Positions 1 through 10,191 of a stretch of DNA of 64,000 nt are shown piece by piece; position 1 is the first letter of the stretch; each line of letters begins with the position of its first letter. The translations under genes and the position numbers were made by a program. A model generated the notes under the pieces. It was given only the letters and a program-made list of their open reading frames with translations. It ran no database searches and had not been told where the DNA came from. This stretch comes from Ceratobasidium sp. AG-K (Eukaryota; Basidiomycota; Agaricomycetes; Cantharellales; Ceratobasidiaceae): NCBI GenBank assembly GCA_037039685.1, contig JAWNGF010000004.1:2852001-2916000 (forward strand). The letters are read 5' to 3'.

Positions 1-1
1 C

Positions 2-1639
2 ATTGCCGATGGCGAACCAGCCTGGGCATTCGCCGCCCGTGTTTCAGCTATAAACAATAACCCGACGATCGAAGAAGCACTTGCTGGCCCGGAAAGCGAG
101 AAATGGCGTGAAGCCATGGATCGTGAGTACGACAACCTTGTACGTCTAGGAGCTTTCGAGAAAGCACCAAGACCAAAGCAACCGATCAACGTCATAGGCT
201 GCCGCTGGGTGCTTGCCCGTAAACGAAACGAACTAGGCGAGATTACCCGCTACAAAGCGCGACTAGTCGCTAAGGGTTACACCCAGAAACCCGGTCAAGA
301 CTTCGACGACACCTTTGCCCCCGTCCTTCGACTCGAATCCTTTCGTATCTTATGCGCACTCGCTAACTTCTACGACTGGGACATGCGTCAACTCGACGTC
401 ATTTCAGCCTACCTACACGCTGACCTAGAGGAAGAGCTCTTTATGGAGCAAATCCCCTACTACTCCGACGACTCTGGCGACGTTCTTCGACTCCGACGAT
501 CGCTCTACGGCCTCAAACAGTCTGGGCGAGTCTGGAATCAAACTCTGGACCGAAAGCTCAAAGCACTCGGCTATTCCCCCCTCCTTTCCGATGCTTGCAT
601 TTACTGTCGCATTCGCTACGAGCTCGGAACCGTCCAGACGGCGATAATCGCTATTCACGTCGATGACTCTGTTGTCATCACATCCCCGGAGTGCACCGAC
701 TCCGTCGTTCGCGAGCTTACTACCGAGTTCGAAATGCGCGACCTCGGCCCTCTGCGACACTTCCTAGGCATCCAGATCGAACGTTATCGATCCGAACGCA
801 CCCTTGTACTGAAACAGACCGCATATATCGACTCTATCGTCGAACTTGCTGGTCTAGTCGATGCCTACCCACTCAACATCCCAATGAGCCCGCATACATC
901 CCTTACCCGACATGTCGGCACTCGTCCTGACTACCCTTACCAAACCATGATCGGCAAGCTCATGTATGCAGCTATATGCACACGTCCAGACATTTCCTAC
1001 GCCGTCACCTACCTATCCCAATTCAGTTCTTGCTACGGACCTCCCCACGTTACAGCCGTCAAGAACGTTCTTCGATACCTTAAGGGTACTTCCTTTTTAG
1101 GTCTTACTTATCGCCGCAAGAATCTCGAAACCACGATTGGCGAAGTCGGCTATGCTGACGCGGATTTTGCTTCAAGCACGATGGATCGTAAGTCCATTTC
1201 CGGCAACGTCTTCATGTTCGGAGGCGCCGCTGTATCTTGGCTCTCCAAGAAGCAATCCACCGTCGCTCTTTCGACGATGGAAGCCGAGTACATGTCGATT
1301 ACCTCAGCTACAACTCAGGCACTGTGGATGCGTCGATTCTTCGAGGAACTCTCATTCCCATCGGCGGCACCTACCCTCATTGTCTCCGACAACCTTGCAG
1401 CTCTTACGCTGACCGTTGAATCCCAATTCCACGCTCGTGCCAAGCACATCGACATCAAGCACCATTTCGTACGCGACACGATCGAGAACCGACTCGTTTC
1501 AACCATGTATGTCAAATCGGCCGAGAACCTTGCTGACGCATTTACCAAGGCGTTACCAGTAACTCAATTCAACTATTTCATGAATACGATCCTCGGCGAA
1601 CAAGTTTTTGCCGACGAGGACGACTACCTTTGGAACTGA
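2..1639 (+). CDS. copia polyprotein: reverse transcriptase and RNase H (5' partial)
   Basis: The frame is open from the first base of the window, so the true start lies upstream; the first internal Met is at 116. The protein copies element RNA into DNA and degrades the RNA strand. Visible copia RT hallmarks are RYKARLVAKGYTQ, the DVISAYLHADL segment and SLYGLKQSGRVWN. The catalytic box reads HVDD where YVDD is usual. Next come GKLMYAAICTRPDI and a type-I RNase H region with the copia signature LSTMEAEYMS and DNLAAL, then the typical tail KHIDIKHHFVRD and LADAFTKALP. No internal stop is seen, so this segment looks recently active. The order RT then RNase H at the 3' end, with integrase expected upstream, separates copia from gypsy elements. 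Confidence 0.93.
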   Translation: MADGEPAWAFAARVSAINNNPTIEEALAGPESEKWREAMDREYDNLVRLGAFEKAPRPKQPINVIGCRWVLARKRNELGEITRYKARLVAKGYTQKPGQDFDDTFAPVLRLESFRILCALANFYDWDMRQLDVISAYLHADLEEELFMEQIPYYSDDSGDVLRLRRSLYGLKQSGRVWNQTLDRKLKALGYSPLLSDACIYCRIRYELGTVQTAIIAIHVDDSVVITSPECTDSVVRELTTEFEMRDLGPLRHFLGIQIERYRSERTLVLKQTAYIDSIVELAGLVDAYPLNIPMSPHTSLTRHVGTRPDYPYQTMIGKLMYAAICTRPDISYAVTYLSQFSSCYGPPHVTAVKNVLRYLKGTSFLGLTYRRKNLETTIGEVGYADADFASSTMDRKSISGNVFMFGGAAVSWLSKKQSTVALSTMEAEYMSITSATTQALWMRRFFEELSFPSAAPTLIVSDNLAALTLTVESQFHARAKHIDIKHHFVRDTIENRLVSTMYVKSAENLADAFTKALPVTQFNYFMNTILGEQVFADEDDYLWN

Positions 1640-1751
1640 TTCATTCCCTTATCCTTTTCCTTTTTTCTTTTCCAAACGGTCACTCTAGTCTGCTTTCTGT
1701 ATGCCGATAATTTCTCTTTCTGCTTGTAATCTTTTTAACGCTTACTCGATT

Positions 1752-1760
1752 GAGGGGGAG
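1752..1760 (+). other. polypurine tract
   Basis: The purine run GAGGGGGAG directly abuts the LTR that starts TGTTGAAATA. This is the expected primer for plus-strand DNA synthesis in a copia element. Confidence 0.75.
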
Positions 1761-2010
1761 TGTTGAAATAGATAATTACCCAATGTATATACATAACGAA
1801 TGTACGAGAACTTACCAGTACCTACGAGCGATAGCAATCGAGCGAAGCGTAGTAGGTACTAGCATATACTCGACGCTTGACCGTAGGGTATATAAGGCGC
1901 GCTCCGTGCGCCGTTCTCGTTCTCATTCTCTCATTCTCTCTCTCTTCTCTTTGTATATAGTCACTCGTTTATAACATTTCTCTTATCGCTTTTATATACA
2001 TTTCAATACA
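1761..2010 (+). repeat. copia 3' LTR (250 bp)
   Basis: The LTR begins TGTTGAAAT and ends ATTTCAATACA, giving near-perfect short terminal inverted repeats. It contains an imperfect palindrome (AGTACCTACG ... CGTAGTAGGTACT, about 1819-1860), a TATA-like GTATATAAGG near 1889 and a CT-rich stretch after it, consistent with a promoter and 5' untranslated region. The base after the LTR begins the interrupted hAT remnant; the first flanking bases GGTAA would be the expected 5-bp target duplication, but its partner lies outside the window. Confidence 0.8.
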
Positions 2011-3485
2011 GGTAACACGAGTTGAAAGAATTGGACCATCCCGTTACCCTCCCCAAATGTCATAGAGTGATTGTTGTGAACTACAGCTTTTGCTAAAGCG
2101 CTATTGAACTCTTGCTGACTCAGGACTTGGCCCACAAGATTTCTGTTGTTGTCCCCTGCCATGAGGTGGGGGGCAACCGAGTATTGCTGGTCCGGTGGAA
2201 TCATTTTGCAGTCTTTTTCAAGATGGGAAATGAGATTGCTCCGTTGAAAATTCTTTTTTTCTGGGACTTCCATCTCCCAATTTGTGCAGTCTAGTGTTTG
2301 TGCAAAACCACAAGTTGCCCTGAGAATCAGTCCAATCATTGGTAAGCGTGGTGCGTGTCATACAAACAAGTAAAGTTTCAATCTCACCGACACCATATAC
2401 ATTTGAAGGACCAAATCGGCGCCCCATTCCCATGCTTCGTAGGTATTGGTATTTCCCTGAAGTTCTTCAGCGCCCAGGCACCCTTCTCTGGTGATCGGCC
2501 TGGCTTTGGCCCTGTTTGGCCAATGTTGGTTTCCTCGACATCGGTTGAAACAGCAGAGTGATTTCTTGCTAATGAGATATTCTGCGCTGTTGGCTCAACT
2601 TGTTGCTCTTTGTGTCCCTATTTTCTTGTATCAGCCAGGGAATACACATATAATGAATATATACTACAAACCGATTTTCCAAATCCAAGGATACCTAGCT
2701 CGGTCTCAGCTTCCATATCCAGCTCCTCCCCACTTGATTCCGACCCAACTCCAGGGGTGTAGTCAACATCATGTTGTTCAGAATGACCACTCTTTAGTAC
2801 ATGCTTGTTTTTAGCTACACATTTGGCATGGCTACCCATTCCCTTTTGTCCCCCTCGAGATCCCCGGCCACCAGGATTACAGCGTGTCAATGTTGGTGCA
2901 GTCTTGATTCTACCCCGGTAACATGGGTTATTAGCTCTACTGCCAAATAACAATTACAATGATTAATGAACATCGTACCGTTTGTGAACTATATCCACTA
3001 GCTTTTGAATTTTCAGGGTCACTTGCTTCAGCTCTTCCGGGCTCATTGTTGGATATCTAGCAGTGTCTTCAAGGTATGACACAATAAGATCCATCCCATG
3101 TGCACCCCGCATCACATTATCAGTGTGTAGGGGTGCTTCAGGATTGGGCTGGAAACACTGCTGGAAGACCCGTTCAAAGACTTGGAAGGAAGTCTCATCG
3201 GCAATTGTGCTTTTGTTGAATTGCTGATAGATGGTATCATTGATGGAATCATATTGAACTGTGTCGGGAAGGCGAGAAACAGCATCCCGCAGAACCGTGA
3301 GAAACGGTGCAATCGATGTGCGAGTATTTGGCATCAAGGTCGGCACAGACTGCTTGTGGTGTGTCAAAGTAGAACTGGGGGCATCTGACTCTTTCCAAGC
3401 CTGCCGGTCAATGTCGTCACCAGTGATGCGACGGTGACGATAGTACTCGATTATATTGGATTACTATTGGATTACAATTCAAAAG
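2011..3485 (-). pseudogene. hAT-type transposase remnant (N-terminal part), cut by the copia LTR
   Basis: Several minus-strand open pieces join by GT-AG introns into one protein. The first part (about 3480-2965) holds EYYRHRRITGDD and a helical region ending KLVDIVHKR. It splices into a basic, then acidic stretch with SSGEELDMEAE. The last part (about 2560-2010) holds KCIWC, then NLISHLEKDC, a C2HC arrangement like a BED zinc finger. It is followed by KAVVHNNHSMTF ... FFQLVLP, which resembles the region after the BED finger in hAT transposases. The catalytic core and dimerisation domain are missing because the copia LTR sits exactly after QLVLP. Assignment to hAT rests on the finger and the following motif, not on the catalytic triad. 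The upstream exons could belong to another hypothetical gene. Confidence 0.5.
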
Positions 3486-3630
3486 GAGCAATAATTTAAT
3501 CTTATCTTATTGTTCATTACTATTATCATGTGACTGTAATCAATACTACTTTATCGCAATCTAATCGATCTACCGCATTAGTATTTTTATTGTGGACAGC
3601 CCTAGGTCAAACCGCTCGGTGCCATACAGG

Positions 3631-4086
3631 AACACGTGATTCACTATTTTATTTTTATTTTTTTTAAATACATATTTAACGAGCTACATGAACACGAGGT
3701 CAAACCGCTCAGACAAAGGCAGGCCGAGAAAGAAACGCGAGAAGAGGAGACCAAACAGGAAAAGCAGGCGGGAAGAGTGATTCACTATCTGTCCTCTTTA
3801 ATTCGAAAAAGGATCTTATGGCTCTGGTTCATTACCTTTCACACTCGGACGCTTTTCTTAAACGGTTCTGATTTGGTTTTCTCGGGTCCTGCTTTGACTG
3901 CCGTTCTTGCACCCACGTATTCACTCTCGCCTTCCCGCCTGTCTTTTCCTTTTTCTCATCTCTTCTCGCGTTTCTGTCTCGGCCTGGCTTGTTCTGAGCG
4001 GTTTGACCCCGTGTTCATGTAGTTCATTAAATATGTAGTTAAAAAAATAAAATAAAATAATAATAAAAAATACAGGAGCACGTGTC
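3631..4086. mobile_element. fold-back (MITE-like) element with about 155-bp inverted arms
   Basis: The left arm (3631 to about 3785) and the reverse complement of the right arm (about 3930 to 4086) align along nearly their whole length. Shared blocks include ACACGTG, an AT-rich run, CTACATGAACACG, GGTCAAACCGCTCAG, AGGCCGAGA, AGAAACGCGAGAAGAG and CAGGCGGGAAG. About 140 bases of unique sequence lie between the arms. There is no coding capacity. A 14-base copy of AGGTCAAACCGCTC also lies just outside, at 3604-3617. No convincing target duplication is visible, so the superfamily is unknown. It ends about 100 bases before the start codon of the RSC1-like gene. Confidence 0.75.
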
Positions 4087-4187
4087 ATAATTTCCTACTT
4101 GGTCACGTGGCTCTCCGACTCGAGCTCTGGTTCGTTTACTCTCTCGCTGTGGGACGAGTTAGAAGCTACACCGAATTCTCGAATAAC

Positions 4188-6937
4188 ATGCCACTACCTA
4201 TCGAGCAGCAAAAGGCCTGCGAGCGCGTTTTTGATGTCATTTATGCGCACAAGGCAAAGGGTCGACTGGTTTCCGAAATGTTCAAGGATCTGCCGGACAG
4301 GGCGGCTTGGGTAGAGTACTACCGAGTCATCCCAGAACCCCGTTCCTTGCATGGTATTAGGGCATGTACATCAAAGCACCTGTGTTTCTTATTACTTATC
4401 TCACATTCGGCTCAGGATAAGCTAAGCAAAGGAAGGTTCAAATCAGCAGAAGATGTTCACTCGGATTTGGAGCTCGTATTTGCTAATGCGTGAGTTAAAC
4501 CTAATGATCTTGTGACTCCCCTTTACTTTTTATTTTTTAGGATACACTTCAATGAGGAACACTCAACTATAAGCAATGATGCTCGAATACTTCAGGTACC
4601 TTATTTATTGCGGCGGCACACGACTTTTGGCGTTATCTTACCATCTACCTTAGGGGGTTCTGAAAAAAGAGTGGGACGCTGCCGTTTCAGCCGGAACCTT
4701 GCCCAAAATCGAGCCTGAGGTCGAAGCCCCCGATGGGAGTACTTCGAAGCAACCCTCTCGAGCATCCCGTACTCGGGATGTGGCGCCTCTTACGACGCCC
4801 ACTATAAGGCTCCCTAAAAAGGCTCCTGTAGCGACTCCATCTGTTTCTCGGACTACAACTTTAACCCCAGCTCCCCAGAATACCACGGCGCCACACCACC
4901 AACCCGCGCCGCACCAAACCCAAGCTCCTCAAAACCCGACAATTGTTCAGCCGGTACCGGTACCCACTACTGCTCCAAAATCTACAACACCCAACCCATC
5001 ATCTGTGCTGCCCGCATCCGCAGCGACTCCGGCTCCGGCGCCAATGTCAATAGAGGTGGAAGACGATACGGTTTCGACCCTTGTTCGTGACAAGCTCGCG
5101 GATGAGCTTGTTTCCCAACTCGAGGCCACATATCCCCGCAATCCACCTCCTGGACCCGATGGATGGATGGAAGTTTCTCAAGGAATAGAACCGTATGATA
5201 AATATGCTACAGTAATGCAAGAGCTGAGGGGGCTTAAGGACGCTGGGTAAGTGGCTATAATTGAGATGTACAATTACTTGACAGTGGCTGTCAGAGGGGA
5301 CCGTCCTTTCGATGTCTTGGAGACTATATCCGAAGAAACCACTAATAGAACACTGTCGTTCAGCGTGAGTGGATAATTCGAGGTGTGTCCTTGGCCTAAC
5401 AAATACTCCGGACAGGACCCTATGTCCGTTTCGATCATTGAGGTGCATGTGAACCCATAACTGAAAACTACAGGGCTGACCAGTTGGGCAGAACAAAATC
5501 AAAACACGAGCTTATGATTCACCTGCAGCCTTTGACAGGGATGTGTTTCACTTGTTCGAAAAGGCGAGGAAATGGCATGAGGAGGGAACTTATCCTTACG
5601 GTCGCGTGCTAGTCTTGCAGGTAGGCTTATACTTTGTCTTACTATAATAACACATTCTTACAAGGAAATATAGTGCCACTGGCAAGCGGTGACTCTTCCC
5701 AGGCCTGAGGACATGCAAATAGATGTTACCTCCTCGAACCCCCCCGTCCCGAACGTCGACTTTGTCCCTTTCAAAGGTATTACCTACCGTGTGGGAGATT
5801 GGGTGCATTTAGCGAACAAGGATATCCCACCCAAACCTATTGTCGCTCAGATTCAGCGAATTGATGGGTATGTCGGTCAAAAATGTTATGGAGCGATGCT
5901 TATCTTCCGCAGGGCCGATTCGGCGAAAACCTTGAGTTTGACTTGGTATTCTCGACCTGAACAGGTACGTGGGGGGCCTGCCTACCCTGGCACCATATTG
6001 ACCCATTCGATCTAGACCGTACACAACGCGACAAGATCGTTTTGGGAGAGGGAGGTATTCAAAACTAGTCAGTTTCTTTTACGATGGTTGGCCAAGTCTC
6101 TTACTGGTCGTGTAGATTTTACATCCAGCAACCCGCTTCAAGATATCATCGAACCAGTCGCCTGTCAATTCTTCCCGAAGCACATTCGTGGGCGCCCGAG
6201 CCCCCCAATGTGGTACCCCGGTCGACCCCTCTACGTATGCGAGAGTCGCTACGATTCCGGTTCCAAAGGGTTCTCACGGATCAAGAACTGGACTAGTTGT
6301 ATACCCGAAGGGTTGCGCAAAGGGGGAGGCGATGGTTTAAGCGTCAATGGGAGCGGATGGGAATACATGTCAATCATGAAGTTTAACGATAACAAGACGG
6401 TAATTCCCAGAAAGCACCCTAGTCCGTTTTTGAAAGGCGTAGTTGGATTGAAGAAGCGAGGACACGGAGGGAACGCTGGGCCCGGGCCTCAGAAAGATCG
6501 CTCGGTGGTGACAGCGGCTGGCGGGCCTACTGTCGTCCCTACATCGGTCGTCGAGATCCTGCCAGAAGATACCGGTAAGAGATATTGCTCGAATTTCTCC
6601 CTGCTGCGAACACTGAGTTCATATCTCGGTTTCAGTCAAGCATTTCGATCGAGATCCCTATACTAATCAACTACTATGGTTCTCTGGCGCCCCCATTGAA
6701 ACCCCTCGGGCTCGCCAGCCAAAGCACAGTTTGGACTACCTGTACTTCCTTGCTCGACAACAGGAAAGACGCCACCGCGGAGAAGACATTGATGAGAGCA
6801 AAAGGAAGATGGCATCTGTCCCACCAATGAGCACCGAGCTTTCCAATCTGCATCGCGAGGTCTTTGGCACCCAAACTCAGTCCTTAGAATCGATTTCGAT
6901 TACCGACCGCAATGTTGATGTGGAAATGAGCACCTAG
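4188..6937 (+). CDS. RSC1: RSC complex subunit RSC1/RSC2-like (two bromodomains and BAH)
   Basis: This is a predicted subunit of the RSC chromatin-remodelling complex, acting in the nucleus by binding acetylated histones. The start at 4188 (MPLPIEQQKACERVFDV) begins the first bromodomain, with WVEYYRVIPEPRSL and FNEEHSTISNDA (to about 4595). A proline/threonine-rich linker follows (about 4690-5040). The second bromodomain-like region (about 5070-5610) has FDVLETISEE and AFDRDVFHLFEKARKW. The BAH domain (about 5760-6240) has YRVGDWVHL and ends in VACQFFPKHIRGRP and WYPGRPLYVCESRY. The C-terminal tail has FDRDPYTNQLLWFS and LDYLYFLARQQERR; the stop is at 6935-6937. Domain order matches yeast Rsc1/Rsc2 except that no AT-hook is obvious. 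About nine short introns are needed. The first (4354-4415, 62 bases) does not keep the frame as read, although the frame is open straight through it. Confidence 0.85.
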
Positions 6938-7187
6938 GGGACTCGATATGTGCTTGAATTTTGTGATAATTTCATGGTTGTATGCTTTGCATTTGCCTAA
7001 TGGTATTCTATTCAAACCAGAATGGGAGGATAAACAACACGGTTTACTGAGATACCACAATCCCGATAGGTTTGGTTCTGGCTCTGCTCTTGCGATAGTT
7101 TTCATCCAGACCAAACTCTTCAGTGACACACGGCCACGAAATAACATCTCAACCAAGTAGAACGGGCGGGCCGCTCCGTGCAAGCTC

Positions 7188-9606
7188 CTATGCCCGGAGT
7201 TGAGTAGAAGCTCCATAGAAGTCGATGCCCACTCGACTCACCCCTTCCATCCATTCGAGGCTCGCATAGAAGCTAGTGCCATCCAATCTAACGACGAGGA
7301 ACATCTCAAGGGCGTCTTTAGGTTTAGTTTTCGCATATTTACGGACCAATGTCCCCTTCCAGTCTTCAAGATTAGCCTCGACTTGGCACAACATTCGAAA
7401 GCCAGGGTTGGTTTGTCCTTGGGAAAGAACCAGAGTCAAGGTGAGACGAGGGTTCTATCCTAAGCTATCGAACTAACCGGCTATGTCCTTTACCCAAACT
7501 GGGCTTACCGTCTCTTCCTCCAACCCGTTCTCAAACACCCAGATGTTGTATCTCAGTCTATCCATCCCAGGCGTTGCCTTACGTGACGGATTCAATGACC
7601 TCACGATCCTTCGACGTATCGAGGGACGTTCATGTGTCAAGTCGCTCTAGGAGCCAACCCGCTTCAGACACTGATGTATGCGAGCAAGTTGAAACCACAG
7701 ACCAACTTGACAATCTCGGACCACCTGTTACCTATAATGTTGAATCCACCGTGACCTCGATGAACCTTGCGACCCTGATGGTCTGGATTCGACTCGTCGT
7801 AACGTTCTCCGACGAGTGCACCAATCCTTGCAGTGATATCAAGCGGTTTCAAGCACGTGTCTCCGTCAAAGGCTGCGCAGTATAATGCACCTTCCACGCT
7901 AGATGTTCGACAAAGGCTGAGCTATCGCTCAATTCTAACAATTCCTTTGAAGACTCACCCCAATCGTGATCGCCTGCCGTTGTCAACGATATGACACCCA
8001 CACCCATCCAGCTTTTGACCAATTGAGGCTCTAAAATATGGATTCTCTCCTAGTTCTCCCACAGAAATGAGCATCTAGTGGTGCGAGATACAATGTGATG
8101 AGGCGGGTAGCGATAATGCCTTACAACAAACTATCCCACCTTGGTTTCTGAGTTACATTTGGATATCTGATTTTCTATTTCTCGAATAATTTCAAGAACA
8201 CTTGGGTCAAAGAAGCTCTGGAGTGTATGACAAGGGCGACATTAATCGGTGCTATCAGTCCATAGAGAATACCTGCGTGACTCACCCAGGTATTGACATT
8301 TGCCCCCGTCTAACTCTCAACTGGAGGTTATTGAACCTCGACCCTGCGATGCAAATTGAGTGATCGGTTTCCGGTGAACAGAAGGCAAGCATGGCTTGTT
8401 CGCCAAAATCTTTCAGTCCAGACTGGATGTATTCCTCCCGATCATTTTGAGATATGTTTGACTCCGCCAGAAGTTGCGACAAGTATGCTTCTAAACCTCG
8501 TTTGACGAACAGATACCCAGCCGCCAATCCTATTTGTATGTACGCAATGGTTTCGGAAGGAAACGCGGGAATGAAGGAATCTTACTAGTATCATTGATAA
8601 GGGAAAAGTAGGGCAAATTACTAGATTTCTGGACGAGCCGGTAGGTAGAGAGGTTGGTCCATGATTCTTCAGTGTGACACACAATCATGTTTGCCCCCTT
8701 AAGCTCAAGCACGTCAGTGCGCTTAACGAGCAACGGAACTCACTCACATGACTTAACTTGGAGGATCGATTCGAATTATACAGCATTGCTTCGTAGATTA
8801 TGGCCTCTCCTTCTGCCAGCGTCTTCAATCGAGGTCGCGAACCTTCCATAGTAATTGAAGGCGGGACACCCCGAAACGCTTGCCGAAGAAATTCTTGTTC
8901 TTTGGTAGAACACGAGTTGGGGACTTTGAATACAATCGTCACATTGTTAAGCTGCCATTGTTTTATCCAAATTGCTTCTCCGTCGATGATATGATCCCAA
9001 AAGTAGGAGCGAGTACGCTCCAGGAGGTACTTCATGTAGTCAGAGTACACTGTCGATAAAGACACTGCTGTAGGCAAAGCTATGAATAAATCTTATCAGA
9101 TGCTCCTTTTGAGCGTCAGAAAACTCAGGCTCTTACGATCCAAGGCAAGCGACTGGTGCCCAGAGGCAGGCAAGAAAAGCCGCAGCGGGAAACCTTTGGT
9201 CAACGACCAGCCATCATCATCTGCCATCTCTTGTGCTTCAGGCGTCAAAGCTTCGTAACCAACAGCCTTGACCTGCGGCGACTGTGTCCTAAATGGTCGA
9301 ACGTAATGGATTTGACCCCACCTGCCCGTCCAAGTACATCAATGCGGTTGGAACCAAGCCAGCAGATGCCTGAGAATCCTGGCCCGGCCAGCGTGTGACA
9401 CGGTGTATCAATGTCGGGAAGCCTTGCTTGGCATAAGTGGGGAAAGTTTTACGGTTGAAAGTCATTGAGGCTAGGTGCAACTGCATGCCATGGTATTCCT
9501 CACCTGGCTGTTGAAATGTGAATGATACTTGAGAATTTTTGATACCAATATCCATTGATATAATAATTTGGGATGTACCACTCCAAGATTCGTTAACGTC
9601 ATACAT
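7188..9606 (-). CDS. divergent Hsp70-like ATPase-domain protein
   Basis: This multi-exon gene belongs to the expanded Hsp70-like family of Agaricomycetes. Exon 1 (9504-9606) gives MDIGIKNSQVSFTFQQP, the phosphate-1 region. Exon 2 (9322-9422) gives VTRWPGQ, a family hallmark. Further exons give VGYEALTPEAQEMADDDGW, VYSDYMKYLLERTRSYFWDH, LAAGYLFVKRGLEAYLSQ, RFNNLQLRVRRGQMS, SFFDPSVLEIIREIE, GELGENPYFRASIG and a C-terminal piece ending at 7188. The second phosphate motif, normally DAGGSTVDT, reads HTEESWTNL, and the first lacks the usual GTT(Y)S run, so nucleotide hydrolysis is doubtful. Most splice joins keep frame; the join after MSIPG (about 8282) is one base short. The region between about 7900 and 8000 is poorly conserved. 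It is either a fast-evolving paralogue or an early pseudogene. The native role is not known. Confidence 0.7.
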
Positions 9607-9853
9607 TATCGAGTAGAAATGGCTTGTCGGTCGTATAAGCTATGTTGTCGAGTGGCTACGTTTCGAGACGGCAACATCGATTATCATGCTACCTCAATCA
9701 TCACGGTCCCAAATAACAACTAGCGCCCAGGGATAAGACAACAATATTGAAATTCCTGGCCCACCAGCGCTTATCGGTCAGTGGTCGCCAACCCAGTGTG
9801 GGAAGCAAACTAAACCTTAAAGTTATGATTTGGGGGAATAAGTTATATCACAC

Positions 9854-10135
9854 CTTTCCATTCAAATACCACAACGCCGTTGGGATTGAGCTAGCCCTTG
9901 GTTGGGACACTCGACCCGGCCAGCGTGTCACAAGACTTATGGACGCTAAGGATCCTTGTTTATCGCATGATAGGATCGATTCACAGGCGTGAGATTAACG
10001 CCGTGTCAAGTGCACCGCTCATCGCGCACCTGGTTCCCGAACGGTAAACGATACTCGAGAATATTTAAACCCGATATCCAACGTAATGACGATTTGGGAT
10101 GGGCCATCCCAAGGCTCGCTGAGATCGCGCAGCAT
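9854..10135 (-). pseudogene. N-terminal Hsp70-like fragment
   Basis: Two exons of a second Hsp70-like copy are readable. The first begins at 10135 (MLRDLSEPWDGPSQ) and contains ITLDIGFKYSRVSFTVREPG before a GT donor. The second (about 9854-9935) gives LVTRWPGRVSQPRASS and PTALWYLNGK. Nothing of the later ATPase subdomains is found between 9853 and the next Hsp70-like gene starting at 9606, so only the first tenth of the protein remains. It lies in tandem with, and in the same orientation as, the longer copy, pointing to an unequal or truncated duplication. Confidence 0.7.
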
Positions 10136-10191
10136 CAAATAAAAAAACTGGTGGCAACTTGAAAGTTGTCCGAAGAAAGTTATTGAGTGGC

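Larger units (their letters stand above)
1..2010 (+). mobile_element. Ty1/copia LTR retrotransposon, 3' part
   Basis: The 3' portion of a copia-type element enters from the left edge of the window. It consists of the reverse transcriptase and RNase H end of the polyprotein, a short untranslated stretch, a purine tract and one complete 250-bp LTR. The gag, protease and integrase parts and the 5' LTR must lie upstream of the window. The element ends at 2010, inside sequence that otherwise reads as a minus-strand hAT transposase, so it is the younger insertion. Its coding part keeps ordinary GC and CpG content, unlike the decayed elements at the right end of the window. Confidence 0.9.
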
